This document shows, piece after piece, positions 34,717-42,364 of a stretch of 64,000 nt of DNA (its first letter is position 1; the number at the start of each line of letters is the position of its first letter). The stretch is from Pseudomonadota bacterium (GTDB lineage: Bacteria > Pseudomonadota > Gammaproteobacteria > Acidiferrobacterales > UBA6901). The notes under the pieces are model-generated. The model did no database searches and had not been told where the DNA came from. It saw only the letters and a list, made by a program, of their open reading frames with translations. The DNA lies in contig JAJYEX010000003.1 of the NCBI GenBank assembly GCA_021785515.1, forward strand, positions 62,001 to 126,000, given 5' to 3'. Made by a program: the position numbers and the translations under genes.

Positions 34717-35561
34717 TGCCGCGCTGGCTGGGCGCATTGATGCTCATGGCCGCGATGCCCGGCGCGGCCGCCATCACGCCAGCGCAGCTTCATGCCCTGG
34801 TGCGCGCCGCCGCGGCGGTGAATCAGGCCCGTGCCCGCCGGCTGCATCCCGGAGACCTGGCAGCCCTGCTGCCACCGGCCTCAGGCGAGCGGACGGGCGG
34901 CGAAGTGAGCCACGAAATGCCGCGGTCGCAACCGGGCGCGCTCCCGCGCAATCCGGTGCCGGCGCCGAAGCGCATGGCCAGACTCGCGGCGCCAGCCCGC
35001 CAGACGCTTTATTCGGATGCCGTGATGCCCGACCGCCGTCATCCTTTCGGAATCCGGTTGGGCACCTGGGTGCAGGCGCGCCTGCCCACCCGGGTCTCGA
35101 GCGTCGATCCCGGTCTCGTCGAGCTTGTTGTCAGCCGGGCGGTGCATGGCAGCTGGCAGACGCTGGCAGCGGGCACGTTGCTGTTCTGCAGGCAGGAGCT
35201 CAACAGTGCGGCCCGACGCCTGGAGCTTCTGGCCGTGAAGGGGATCACTCCGTCCGGACTGGAGTTCCGGATGCAGGGACGGGTATTCGACACCGCCCGG
35301 ATTCCGGGGCTTGCGGGAATGATGACCCGAGACCCGGCCGGCATCCTCAGGCGCAGCGCCAGCGCCGGGGCGCTGGCCGCCGGCGGCAACGCGGTCGGAG
35401 GGCTGGTGGCGCAGGGCGGAGCGGGTGCGACGGCCGCCGCCGCGGCCGGCGGTTCGCTGCTGAGCGCGGCCGGACGGTGGATCGGCCCGGCTGACCGGCG
35501 GCGTTCCATCATCTATGTCGCACCGCAGCCGGTGCTGGTGCGGGTGACGGCGACGTTCTGA
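34710..35561 (+). CDS. VirB10/TrbI-like T4SS core protein, short form
   Basis: A 283-residue protein with a signal-like hydrophobic N-terminus (to about 21), a Pro/Ala-rich linker, and a C-terminal domain matching VirB10: G-T-W-V-Q-A-R-L-P-T-R-V-S-S-V-D-P-G-L-V-E (about 113-135), L-A-A-G-T-L-L-F-C-R-Q-E and R-L-E-L-L-A-V-K-G-I-T-P-S-G, then a Gly/Ala-rich helical antenna-like stretch (about 205-260). VirB10 spans both membranes and senses ATP energy. This copy is shorter than usual and lacks the cytoplasmic N-terminal part, so it may be periplasmic or outer-membrane only. Confidence 0.7.
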   Translation: MVVPRWLGALMLMAAMPGAAAITPAQLHALVRAAAAVNQARARRLHPGDLAALLPPASGERTGGEVSHEMPRSQPGALPRNPVPAPKRMARLAAPARQTLYSDAVMPDRRHPFGIRLGTWVQARLPTRVSSVDPGLVELVVSRAVHGSWQTLAAGTLLFCRQELNSAARRLELLAVKGITPSGLEFRMQGRVFDTARIPGLAGMMTRDPAGILRRSASAGALAAGGNAVGGLVAQGGAGATAAAAAGGSLLSAAGRWIGPADRRRSIIYVAPQPVLVRVTATF

Positions 35562-35607
35562 TGCGCTGGATGCCGGGGTCCGGCAAGGGGACAGGGAGGA
35601 ATTCGAA

Positions 35608-36189
35608 ATGAAGCGGAAATGGATGCGGGCAGTGGTGCCCATGATGTGCGCGTGCAACCCGGCAGCGGGCGCGCCGCTGCGGCTCGGGCTTACCGCAGGT
35701 GCGGCGCGGCTGTCGGTCGCCGACCCGGATGGTCCGACCGCCAAGGCCACCGCCCCCGATTTCGGCGTGGTGGCGATGCTGGGTTGGGCCCGAGACACCC
35801 GGCTGCAGCTGGCTGCGGACCGGCAGGCCGCCACGCTGGCCGCCAGCACGACCGACGTCGGTGAGCGGGTTGAGCGCACCGGGGTGAGCCTGTCCTACCA
35901 GGAGCGCTGGCGCCTGAGTTACCACCTGAAGCCCTGGCTGGGCATCGGTCTGGGCTACGCGCACGAGGTCGACACCTTGCGCCACACCATCGATAGCGGC
36001 GGTTTTCTGGCCGCCGCCTATCCGGACCGTGCGCAGGGCGTCTACGACGCGGTGGTGACGGCAGACGAGAGCTGGCGGTGGATCCGGGGTTGGCGCATCG
36101 GCATGGTGTTGTGTTACCAGGCACCGCTCACTGCCCATGCCGCCACGGCCCTTGGGGCCAGTGTGATGCTAAGCCGCCGCATTTTCTGA
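35608..36189 (+). CDS. Small outer-membrane beta-barrel-like protein linked to the T4SS operon
   Basis: A 193-residue protein with signal peptide (to about residue 22, ends A-A-G-A), preceded by AGGGAGGA. The mature chain has about eight amphipathic strands (for example L-R-L-G-L-T-A-G-A-A-R-L-S-V and W-L-G-I-G-L-G-Y-A-H-E) and ends M-L-S-R-R-I-F with the terminal Phe typical of outer-membrane barrels. It lies 46 bases after the VirB10-like gene and 19 before the lipoprotein, so it probably belongs to the operon. No precise family recognised; an OmpW/OmpA-like eight-strand barrel is the closest description. Confidence 0.6.
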   Translation: MKRKWMRAVVPMMCACNPAAGAPLRLGLTAGAARLSVADPDGPTAKATAPDFGVVAMLGWARDTRLQLAADRQAATLAASTTDVGERVERTGVSLSYQERWRLSYHLKPWLGIGLGYAHEVDTLRHTIDSGGFLAAAYPDRAQGVYDAVVTADESWRWIRGWRIGMVLCYQAPLTAHAATALGASVMLSRRIF

Positions 36190-36208
36190 CTGCAGAGGAG
36201 TGACCCCC

Positions 36209-37780
36209 ATGCGCCTGCCCGCGATCATTGTATTCGGCAGCAGTCTTCTGCTGCTGTCGGCCTGCGGTTCCGGACCGGGCGCGCTGCCGCCGGAGCGCCC
36301 GGATGCCGTGATTTCGGGCGTGGCGTTCGATGGCCCCGTCATGCATGGCCAGGTATCGGTGTACGGGTTCGGGTCCGGAGGTGCCGGCAGTCTGCTGGGT
36401 AGCGCAACCACCGACAACGAGGGCCGCTACGCCATGACCGTCCGCGCGCCCGACCAGCCGGTTCTGGTGACGGTGACCGGTGGAACCTATGTGGATGAAG
36501 TCAGCGGCCAGACCATCCCGTTTCCGCAGGGCGCGGCGCTCACCGCCGTGGCCAACTACCAATCGGGAACGCCCTTGACCGTGGCCATCACGGCCTACAC
36601 GCAGCTTGCGGCCGGACTCGCCCAGTATTACATCGCCGATCAGGGCATGACCGCGGCCGCGGCGGTCGACCAGGCCAACCAGATGGTGTCGCAGCTTGTC
36701 GGCGTCGACATCATCGCCACGCTGCCGGTCGATATCACCGACCCGGCCAATGCGGCACCCGCCCTGACGCCGGGGCTGCGCTATGCTTTTGCCGTGGCCG
36801 CGATCTCGAGCTGGACCGATTACGCCGCCACCGTTGATCAGGTGTCGCCGGGCCAGGCGCCGTTCAACGCCCTGTCGTTCGCGCAGCTCATGTATGACGA
36901 TATCGCCGCTGACGGAATGCTTGACGGTTACAGTGCCGATGCCAGCGGCAACCCGGTGCCGGTCACGCTCGGCACGTTCGCGCTGAATGAAGACGTCTAC
37001 CGGCACGGGCTGGCGGTGCAGATGATCCGCGTGGCGCAGAGCGCCATCAACCGGACGTCCGTGACCGCATCGGAGCTGGCGGCGGCGGCCGAAGCCTACA
37101 ACGACAGCACCAGCCCGGTGTTCGGCGGGCGTCCGGTCATTCCCTTCGCCGGGGGCGGACCGGGCATCAGCCTGCAGGCTCCGACCGGCTGGGTAGGGGG
37201 TCCGCAGGCCCTGACGCCGACGCTCGCGCTGACGCTTGACGACGCGTTCGGATTTGCGGCACCGCCCGAGATTCTGCTGGACGGCGCACCGCTCGCGGTG
37301 ACCGATCCGGCGCCCCCTCCGGTGCTCGGCGGTGACTATGTATTCACCGCGGATCTCAATGCCGCCGCCATCCCCGATGGACGCCATGTGCTGAGCGTAT
37401 CGGCGACCGATTACATCGGGGCGGTCGCCACCGCCGACTTTCCGCTCAACGTGGACCATAGTCCGCCGCAGTTCTGCGTCAACAGCTACTGGGCCGGGAG
37501 CAGCGGCTTCTACCCGCTGCCGCAGGGCAGTGCCGACTGGAGCGGGAACTACCGCGATGATCTCTCCGGTGTCGTGTCGATGACGGTCAATGGCTACCAT
37601 CCAGTCCTGACGCCCCCGAGCGGCACCGCCGGCAGCTGGGTCATCCCGGACAGCAGCAGTCTCGTCCTGCCGGATTTTGACATCACGGTCACGGATGCGG
37701 CCGGGAACGTGGATCATTTTACCTATACCCAAGGGAATAGCTCCTTCGCCGGTCCCGCCTGTCTCACGGGATGGTATTGA
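36209..37780 (+). CDS. Large lipoprotein with Ig-like/carboxypeptidase-regulatory-like domains
   Basis: A 523-residue protein. The ATG at 36209 has GAGGAG upstream; a GTG 9 bases earlier is in frame. Lipobox L-L-L-S-A-C gives a lipidated Cys after the signal peptide. An N-terminal beta domain (I-S-G-V-A-F-D-G-P-V to D-N-E-G-R-Y-A-M-T-V) resembles carboxypeptidase-regulatory-like modules. A helical middle (about 120-300) is followed by Ig-like strands in the C-terminal third (L-S-V-S-A-T-D and I-T-V-T-D-A-A-G-N-V). It looks like a surface adhesin or binding protein. Its position as last gene of the T4SS run suggests it is a substrate, pilus accessory or outer-membrane anchor. Function unknown. 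Confidence 0.72.
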   Translation: MRLPAIIVFGSSLLLLSACGSGPGALPPERPDAVISGVAFDGPVMHGQVSVYGFGSGGAGSLLGSATTDNEGRYAMTVRAPDQPVLVTVTGGTYVDEVSGQTIPFPQGAALTAVANYQSGTPLTVAITAYTQLAAGLAQYYIADQGMTAAAAVDQANQMVSQLVGVDIIATLPVDITDPANAAPALTPGLRYAFAVAAISSWTDYAATVDQVSPGQAPFNALSFAQLMYDDIAADGMLDGYSADASGNPVPVTLGTFALNEDVYRHGLAVQMIRVAQSAINRTSVTASELAAAAEAYNDSTSPVFGGRPVIPFAGGGPGISLQAPTGWVGGPQALTPTLALTLDDAFGFAAPPEILLDGAPLAVTDPAPPPVLGGDYVFTADLNAAAIPDGRHVLSVSATDYIGAVATADFPLNVDHSPPQFCVNSYWAGSSGFYPLPQGSADWSGNYRDDLSGVVSMTVNGYHPVLTPPSGTAGSWVIPDSSSLVLPDFDITVTDAAGNVDHFTYTQGNSSFAGPACLTGWY

Positions 37781-38230
37781 GGCAAAGGGCTAAACCGACT
37801 CCAAACCCGGGGCGCCCGACCGTGCCGGGTTTTCTCGGGAATGCTCCCCTCCCCGGCGTGGGGGAAACCCCCAGGTCGGCGGGGTGCCCGGGTCGGTCGT
37901 GCCTGGGCCGTCGATATAGTATTATGGTATCGAACCGGCCAATTCGGCGGATTCCGGCATGCCGGGCCGGGACACCGGCGCGCCGCAGGGGTCAGTCGGG
38001 CCATGATGTCACACGACGAAGAGCTGCAGGGGGCGGTGCTGCCCAGGTCCCCATCGTGCATTACCACCCGGGCAGGCGGGCCAATCTGGACCCCGCAGCC
38101 CAAGAAAAGTTCTCCATTTGCCCCCGGATCTGCTATACCTCTTGGTTAAGGAGACTTATATGCCACAAAGGCGGCTAAGTGACTGGCCAGAATCGGATAA
38201 CGTACTTTAATCTGAGGAGGATACATCTAC
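37781..38230. other. Intergenic region between the T4SS run and fadL2
   Basis: 450 bases with no protein-like open frame. An AT-richer patch near 38125-38165 probably carries the promoter of the downstream fadL-like gene. No terminator with a clear T-run was found after the lipoprotein gene. Confidence 0.45.
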
Positions 38231-39472
38231 ATGTCGATCAGAAAAACAAAGTTGGCCCTGGCTGTTGCGGGCCTGTTCATGGTGCCAGCCGTTGCCTTCG
38301 CCACCAACGGCATCCTGCCGGTGGGCAACGGCATGGTTTCCCAGGGTATGGGCGGGGCGGGGATAGCGAATGCGAGTGAAGCGGCGTCCGGCATGGATAA
38401 TCCTGCCCTGATCAGCCAGACCGGCGATGCCATCGGTGCCGGCTGGTCCATTTTCAGCCCGGAGCGCAAGATCGATACCACCGGCGTACCGGGCTATGGC
38501 CCCTATAGCGGAGTGGTCAAGAGCGACAGCACGATGTTCGCGATCCCGCAGGCGGCCTTCACGGCGAAGATCAACAGTGACATGAACTGGGGCATCATGG
38601 CCTACGCCATGGGCGGCATGAATACCGACTATCCGACGGGGCCGTTTCCAGGCGCACCAGGCGGATCGACCTCCCAGATGGTTAACCTTCAGGGCGTGAT
38701 TGTGGCGCCGACACTGAGCTACGACTTTACCCCGGACATCGCGGGGGGTATCTCGGTACTGTTGGGTTATGAGACGCTCACGACGGACAACCTCTTCGGC
38801 CAGGGCTCGGCCGGCACCGGGCAGCGTACTGCTACCGGCGTAGGCGTCAAGCTGGGTATCAATGCGAAAGTCACCGATGCAGTGGATCTCGGTGCCGTGT
38901 ACCAGCCCAAGCTCAGCATGGCCGACCATAGCAACCAGGATTCCTTCGGGACGCTCATGCGTAATTTCGGGCTTACGGGTAGCAGCGGCCTTGATCTGCC
39001 CGCCGAGTACGGCGTCGGCGCGAAGTTCGCCGTGGCGTCGAACGTGGACCTCCTCACGGATGTGATGTACGACGACTGGGCGGGTGTCGATCTCTACAAG
39101 TTCTTCGGCTGGAAGAGCGAGCCGGTGTACAAGATCGGTGCCGAGTACCGTCCGACGGACAGCGTGGCGCTGCGTATCGGCTACGACTACGGCAAGTCGC
39201 CCATCCAGGGCGGGACGCCGGCCGTGAACGGCAGCATGGATGCCGTATTTGCCAACTACCCGTTCCCGGCGATCAGCCAGAGCCACATCACGCTCGGCAT
39301 CGGCTACAAGCTGGATCGCAAGGCCACGCTGAACGCCTATTATCTGTATGCGCCGTCAGTCACGGAGACCGCCACGATGACCTCGCAGACTTCGGGCGGG
39401 CCGGTTCCCGCCGGCACCAAGGTCAGCATGTCCCAGACCGCCTTCGGTCTCGGTGTCAACTACGCATTCTGA
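38231..39472 (+). CDS. OmpP1/FadL-family outer-membrane transporter
   Basis: A 413-residue protein with signal peptide 1-24 (ends A-F-A). The mature N-terminus T-N-G-I-L-P-V-G-N-G-M-V-S-Q-G-M-G-G-A-G and the M-D-N-P-A motif are characteristic of FadL/TodX, and the C-terminus ends L-G-V-N-Y-A-F. It imports hydrophobic compounds across the outer membrane. A strong ribosome binding site (GAGGAGG) precedes the ATG and a strong terminator follows, so it is monocistronic. It is only moderately similar to the copy at 5395-6774. Confidence 0.9.
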   Translation: MSIRKTKLALAVAGLFMVPAVAFATNGILPVGNGMVSQGMGGAGIANASEAASGMDNPALISQTGDAIGAGWSIFSPERKIDTTGVPGYGPYSGVVKSDSTMFAIPQAAFTAKINSDMNWGIMAYAMGGMNTDYPTGPFPGAPGGSTSQMVNLQGVIVAPTLSYDFTPDIAGGISVLLGYETLTTDNLFGQGSAGTGQRTATGVGVKLGINAKVTDAVDLGAVYQPKLSMADHSNQDSFGTLMRNFGLTGSSGLDLPAEYGVGAKFAVASNVDLLTDVMYDDWAGVDLYKFFGWKSEPVYKIGAEYRPTDSVALRIGYDYGKSPIQGGTPAVNGSMDAVFANYPFPAISQSHITLGIGYKLDRKATLNAYYLYAPSVTETATMTSQTSGGPVPAGTKVSMSQTAFGLGVNYAF

Positions 39473-39509
39473 CAAGACCCGGCGCGGTTGAGCCGGACCG
39501 CTGTTGCTC

Positions 39510-39543
39510 GGGGCTGCGGAAAAACCGCAGCCCCATTTTTTTT
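39510..39543 (+). terminator. Rho-independent terminator after fadL2
   Basis: A perfect 10-bp stem (GGGGCTGCGG / CCGCAGCCCC), loop AAAAA, followed by A and eight T residues, 37 bases after the stop codon. Confidence 0.93.
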
Positions 39544-39999
39544 GTGGGCGCGTTTGGCGTATCGCAAGTCTCCGTCACGAAGGGTCCGCCCGCGCCATCC
39601 CGGCAGCATGTCGGGGGTTTTGACATTGGTGTCCGTTGTCACGGTAAGCATTGATATGATTGATTCTCAGAATTTTTTTATTTCCAGCACCGAGAACCAG
39701 CCGAAAATCCTGCCATTCTACCGTCGGTATTCTTTACGCATTCATTGGGTATTGGCGCTGAAGGGTGGGATGCGACGTAACAATATTTGGCATAACAATA
39801 GATTACGTACGACCTAATACGCAGGCATGAATTGTGCTTCTGTTAATGTTTGCGGTGTCGTTAGATCCTAAGCAGCCAACAAGAAGAATTTCTACGCACC
39901 GCACACCTTTTGAGCGGTACCAGGGATGAAAGACGCGTGGTTTAAATCGTACGCCGCCGCGGCAGGCGTCCGTACGTTACTAGGACTAGGTGGGGTGCC
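39544..39999. other. AT-rich intergenic region upstream of a PEP-CTERM gene
   Basis: About 450 bases, locally AT-rich between 39640 and 39900. No gene-like frame and no sigma-54 consensus comparable with the one at 22198. It presumably contains the promoter of the gene at 40000. Confidence 0.45.
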
Positions 40000-40740
40000 A
40001 TGGACTTCAATCGCAGATCCGGTTTCGGATTTTTCCTCTTCGTTATCCTTGCCGTGTTTGGCGTTTCCTCAGTCGCGGATGCCAGCACGGTGACCGTCAA
40101 TCTGTGCGCCTCCGGCGGGGGCTGCTGGAATGGCGTATGGGGCGCGAATACGGTCAGCAGCTGGTCCAACATCGCTGCCGATGTGGCCGGCTCGACCGCA
40201 GTGATCCGCGCACTGCAGGTCAATCCCGACCCTGTGGTGACCAACGATTCCATAATCACCAATAACACCGTATCGACGCAGGACTATTCGATGACGACCA
40301 CCCTGGCCACGGGCGCGGTCGCACCGTCCACGGTCACAAGCGGCAGTGTGGGCATGTCGCTCACGTCAAATGACGGCAGCCCGGCTACGGGCAGCAGCGT
40401 AAGCGGTGCGCCCATATACACGGCACTGATCGATGGATCTCCGTTTCAGACACTGCTTTCGAACTACAGCCAGACGGCGCCGGCCGGCGGCACCCAGGTC
40501 TTTTCCGCCGACTTCGGTCTGCCCGGCGTGACCTTCCCAGGGCCTGCCGTGGGTTCCAGCATCGGGATTGAAATCCAGTTCGCGCTTACTCCGGGCGCGA
40601 GCATGGCCTTCACCAGCAATTTCCAGGTCCAGCCAGTTCCCCTGCCGGCATCGCTCATCCTGTTTGGCTCCGGCCTCATCGGGCTGATCGGTCTTGCAGC
40701 CATCACGCGTCGAGCGCGCCCCGACCACGCCTGGCACTAG
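40000..40740 (+). CDS. PEP-CTERM sorting-domain protein
   Basis: A 246-residue protein with signal peptide 1-28 (ends V-A-D-A), a Ser/Thr/Asn-rich beta mature domain and the tail V-P-L-P-A-S-L-I-L-F-G-S-G-L-I-G-L-I-G-L-A then R-R-A-R. That is a PEP-CTERM variant with an 8-residue extension after the basic cluster. Three Cys in the mature part, two of them in L-C-A-S-G-G-G-C-W-N near the N-terminus, may form a disulphide. Client of an exosortase encoded elsewhere. No homologous domain recognised. Confidence 0.85.
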   Translation: MDFNRRSGFGFFLFVILAVFGVSSVADASTVTVNLCASGGGCWNGVWGANTVSSWSNIAADVAGSTAVIRALQVNPDPVVTNDSIITNNTVSTQDYSMTTTLATGAVAPSTVTSGSVGMSLTSNDGSPATGSSVSGAPIYTALIDGSPFQTLLSNYSQTAPAGGTQVFSADFGLPGVTFPGPAVGSSIGIEIQFALTPGASMAFTSNFQVQPVPLPASLILFGSGLIGLIGLAAITRRARPDHAWH

Positions 40741-41060
40741 AGGCGGGACGAGTGGCGCGGGCATGGTTGCCCCGCTGCGCCCGCCGGGGTAGGACGTCGG
40801 GGCGTCCGTCGTGCGAGGGACCGTGCCGCAGTCGCCCCAAACCGTTTTCCCCGCCGAACAGGCGCGATGAGACGTGCCGTGTGATCGTCGAACATCCCTT
40901 CGATACCTGGCAGCGGGTGCAACCCGCGGTCGGTGCATGCGTCCGCCCATCCTGTACAAGTTTCTGCGCCTTGTCAGCGCGTATCACCCTGTAGAAGCGG
41001 GCATCGCGGCATGATCGGGTCGCGCTTGTTGCGCATACGACATCACAAAAACCCGTTTAG

Positions 41061-41204
41061 TTACGCGTACAACCCGGTGCAGCGCAGGAATTCAAGGAAG
41101 AAGGCCATCTGGCCGAAGCGGGTGGCCGCGGTCTTACCGTCCCAGCGCACCGGAATGCGGCCGCGGGGCCCCTCGACCCCGACCGCCTGACTGATCGCCG
41201 ACAT
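41061..41204 (-). pseudogene. N-terminal remnant of a DDE transposase
   Basis: A 47-codon frame M-S-A-I-S-Q-A-V-G-V-E-G-P-R-G-R then I-P-V-R-W-D-G-K-T-A-A-T-R-F-G-Q-M-A-F-F-L-E-F-L, ending in an early stop. The G-x-I-P-V-R-W-D and F-G-Q-x-A-F-F-x-E-F-L pieces resemble the N-termini of a common group of IS DDE transposases, recalled from memory. No downstream catalytic domain or terminal inverted repeats were found, so only the 5' end of an old insertion remains. Confidence 0.5.
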
Positions 41205-41366
41205 TGCCGAATGTGTCCGTCTTTCCGCCTCTTTCATTGGGTGCGCGCCGTCGTCACGGAGTGCGCTGCGGAAACGGTGGCTTACACAAACATGGCGGTT
41301 TCAATCTGCGTTTCCGGGGCGATGAATTCTTCGGGATCGCCCGTGGCCCGAACAGCGGGTTGATCC

Positions 41367-41405
41367 AACAACCCTGTTGTTCATATAGTTGGCATAATTC
41401 AACTA
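41367..41405 (+). promoter_or_regulatory. Two inverted repeats upstream of the Phd-type antitoxin
   Basis: AACAAC-CCT-GTTGTT (41367-41381) and TAGTTG-8 bases-CAACTA (41386-41405), ending 3 bases before the ATG at 41409. Phd/YefM antitoxins autorepress through paired palindromes at this position, so these are likely operator half-sites. Confidence 0.6.
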
Positions 41406-41408
41406 ATT

Positions 41409-41702
41409 ATGTCAGCCACTATGATTCGCGAAACCTCCGCCATGGCCGTGCGCCAGAAGTTTGGCGAGCTTCTCAACGAGGTTCAGTACCGGCACGACCG
41501 AGTGCTTATCACCAGGGCCGGCAAACCGGTGGCGGCGCTGATCGACGTGGCATTGTTCGAGAAGCTGCGCAAACTGGATGGGGATTTCGACCGCCTGCTT
41601 GATGGGATCAGGCAGGCATTCACCGACGTGTCGCCGGAGAAGGGTATGGCGCTCGTTGATGAGGCCGTGCATGCCGCCCGGAAGAAGCGTCGACGCAGGT
41701 GA
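41409..41702 (+). CDS. Phd/YefM-family antitoxin
   Basis: A 97-residue protein whose first 60 residues match the Phd/YefM fold: I-R-E-T-S-A-M-A-V-R-Q-K-F-G-E-L-L-N-E-V, R-V-L-I-T-R-A-G-K-P-V-A-A-L-I-D. The C-terminal tail (about 60-97) is the toxin-neutralising region and ends in K-K-R-R-R-R. It overlaps the PIN-domain toxin gene (GTGA), the standard antitoxin-first order. Likely autoregulated through the inverted repeats just upstream. Confidence 0.88.
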   Translation: MSATMIRETSAMAVRQKFGELLNEVQYRHDRVLITRAGKPVAALIDVALFEKLRKLDGDFDRLLDGIRQAFTDVSPEKGMALVDEAVHAARKKRRRR

Positions 41703-42106
41703 GGGTGGTGCTCGATACGAACGTGCTTTTGTCGGGGCTTATGTGCCCGGACGGTACGCCGGGCAGGATCATTCAGGCATGGCGTAAAGCGCGGTTCGAG
41801 CTGAGTTTGTCAATCGAGCAGCTCGCTGAAGTTGGCCTGGTTTTGAGCTACCCCAAGATCCGCAAGATACTGAAATGGGGCCATGCCGCGATCGAGCGCT
41901 TTGTCCAGCAACTGTACCTGAGATCCGCTTTGGTCGAGGTTGCCAATGTCGCGGCTTCTGTGCCGAGAGATCCCAGGGATGATTTTGTCCTGGCGACACT
42001 GATCGCGAGCCCGGCCGAATGCCTCGTTACCGGAGATGCGGATCTGCTCGTGCTGCGCGACCGTTACCCCATTCTCACGCCAACTGAGTTGGTCCAGCGC
42101 CTGTAA
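41699..42106 (+). CDS. PIN-domain toxin (COG1569-like)
   Basis: A 135-residue protein, GTG start overlapping the antitoxin stop. The PIN acidic residues are visible: D6 in V-V-L-D-T-N-V-L, E44 in L-A-E-V, the Asp pair in P-R-D-D-F-V-L-A-T, and D in T-G-D-A-D-L-L-V-L. PIN toxins are Mg-dependent RNases. All key residues are present, so it should be active. A PIN toxin paired with a Phd-type antitoxin is a known hybrid arrangement. Confidence 0.88.
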   Translation: MRVVLDTNVLLSGLMCPDGTPGRIIQAWRKARFELSLSIEQLAEVGLVLSYPKIRKILKWGHAAIERFVQQLYLRSALVEVANVAASVPRDPRDDFVLATLIASPAECLVTGDADLLVLRDRYPILTPTELVQRL

Positions 42107-42364
42107 TCGCACAGACCCGCTGTGACCGGCAGCCTGCGTGCGTAGCCCGCTGCTGATTCCATGGCAAGTCTGCCACTGCCTTCGTGGATGGATGCGCCAA
42201 ATCGGTCATACGCCAAGCGGGTGTGGCATGCGATGCGGCGTGCCTGCGGCCGGAATCGAGCCACTTGACCGATACGCTGTCAGCGGTTCTTGCCGCATTG
42301 CGCAAACAGTGACACGCCACCCGCCAACTGCAGTCCGTTTCAATATGCCGGTATAATCGCGGCC

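Larger units (their letters stand above)
40741..41408. other. Intergenic region holding a transposase remnant and operator repeats
   Basis: About 670 bases. It contains the transposase fragment at 41061-41204 and the inverted repeats directly before the Phd-type antitoxin. The rest shows no gene. Confidence 0.5.

Noticed and set aside
28500-35561. Integrative conjugative element
   Set aside because: Only the mating-pair-formation part of a T4SS is present; no integrase, relaxase, coupling protein, oriT or att repeats in the window.
36128-37732. Long open frame (534 codons) on the minus strand
   Set aside because: Antisense to the lipoprotein gene; Arg/Gly/His-rich without signal, domain or ribosome site. 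Such frames are common opposite GC-rich genes.
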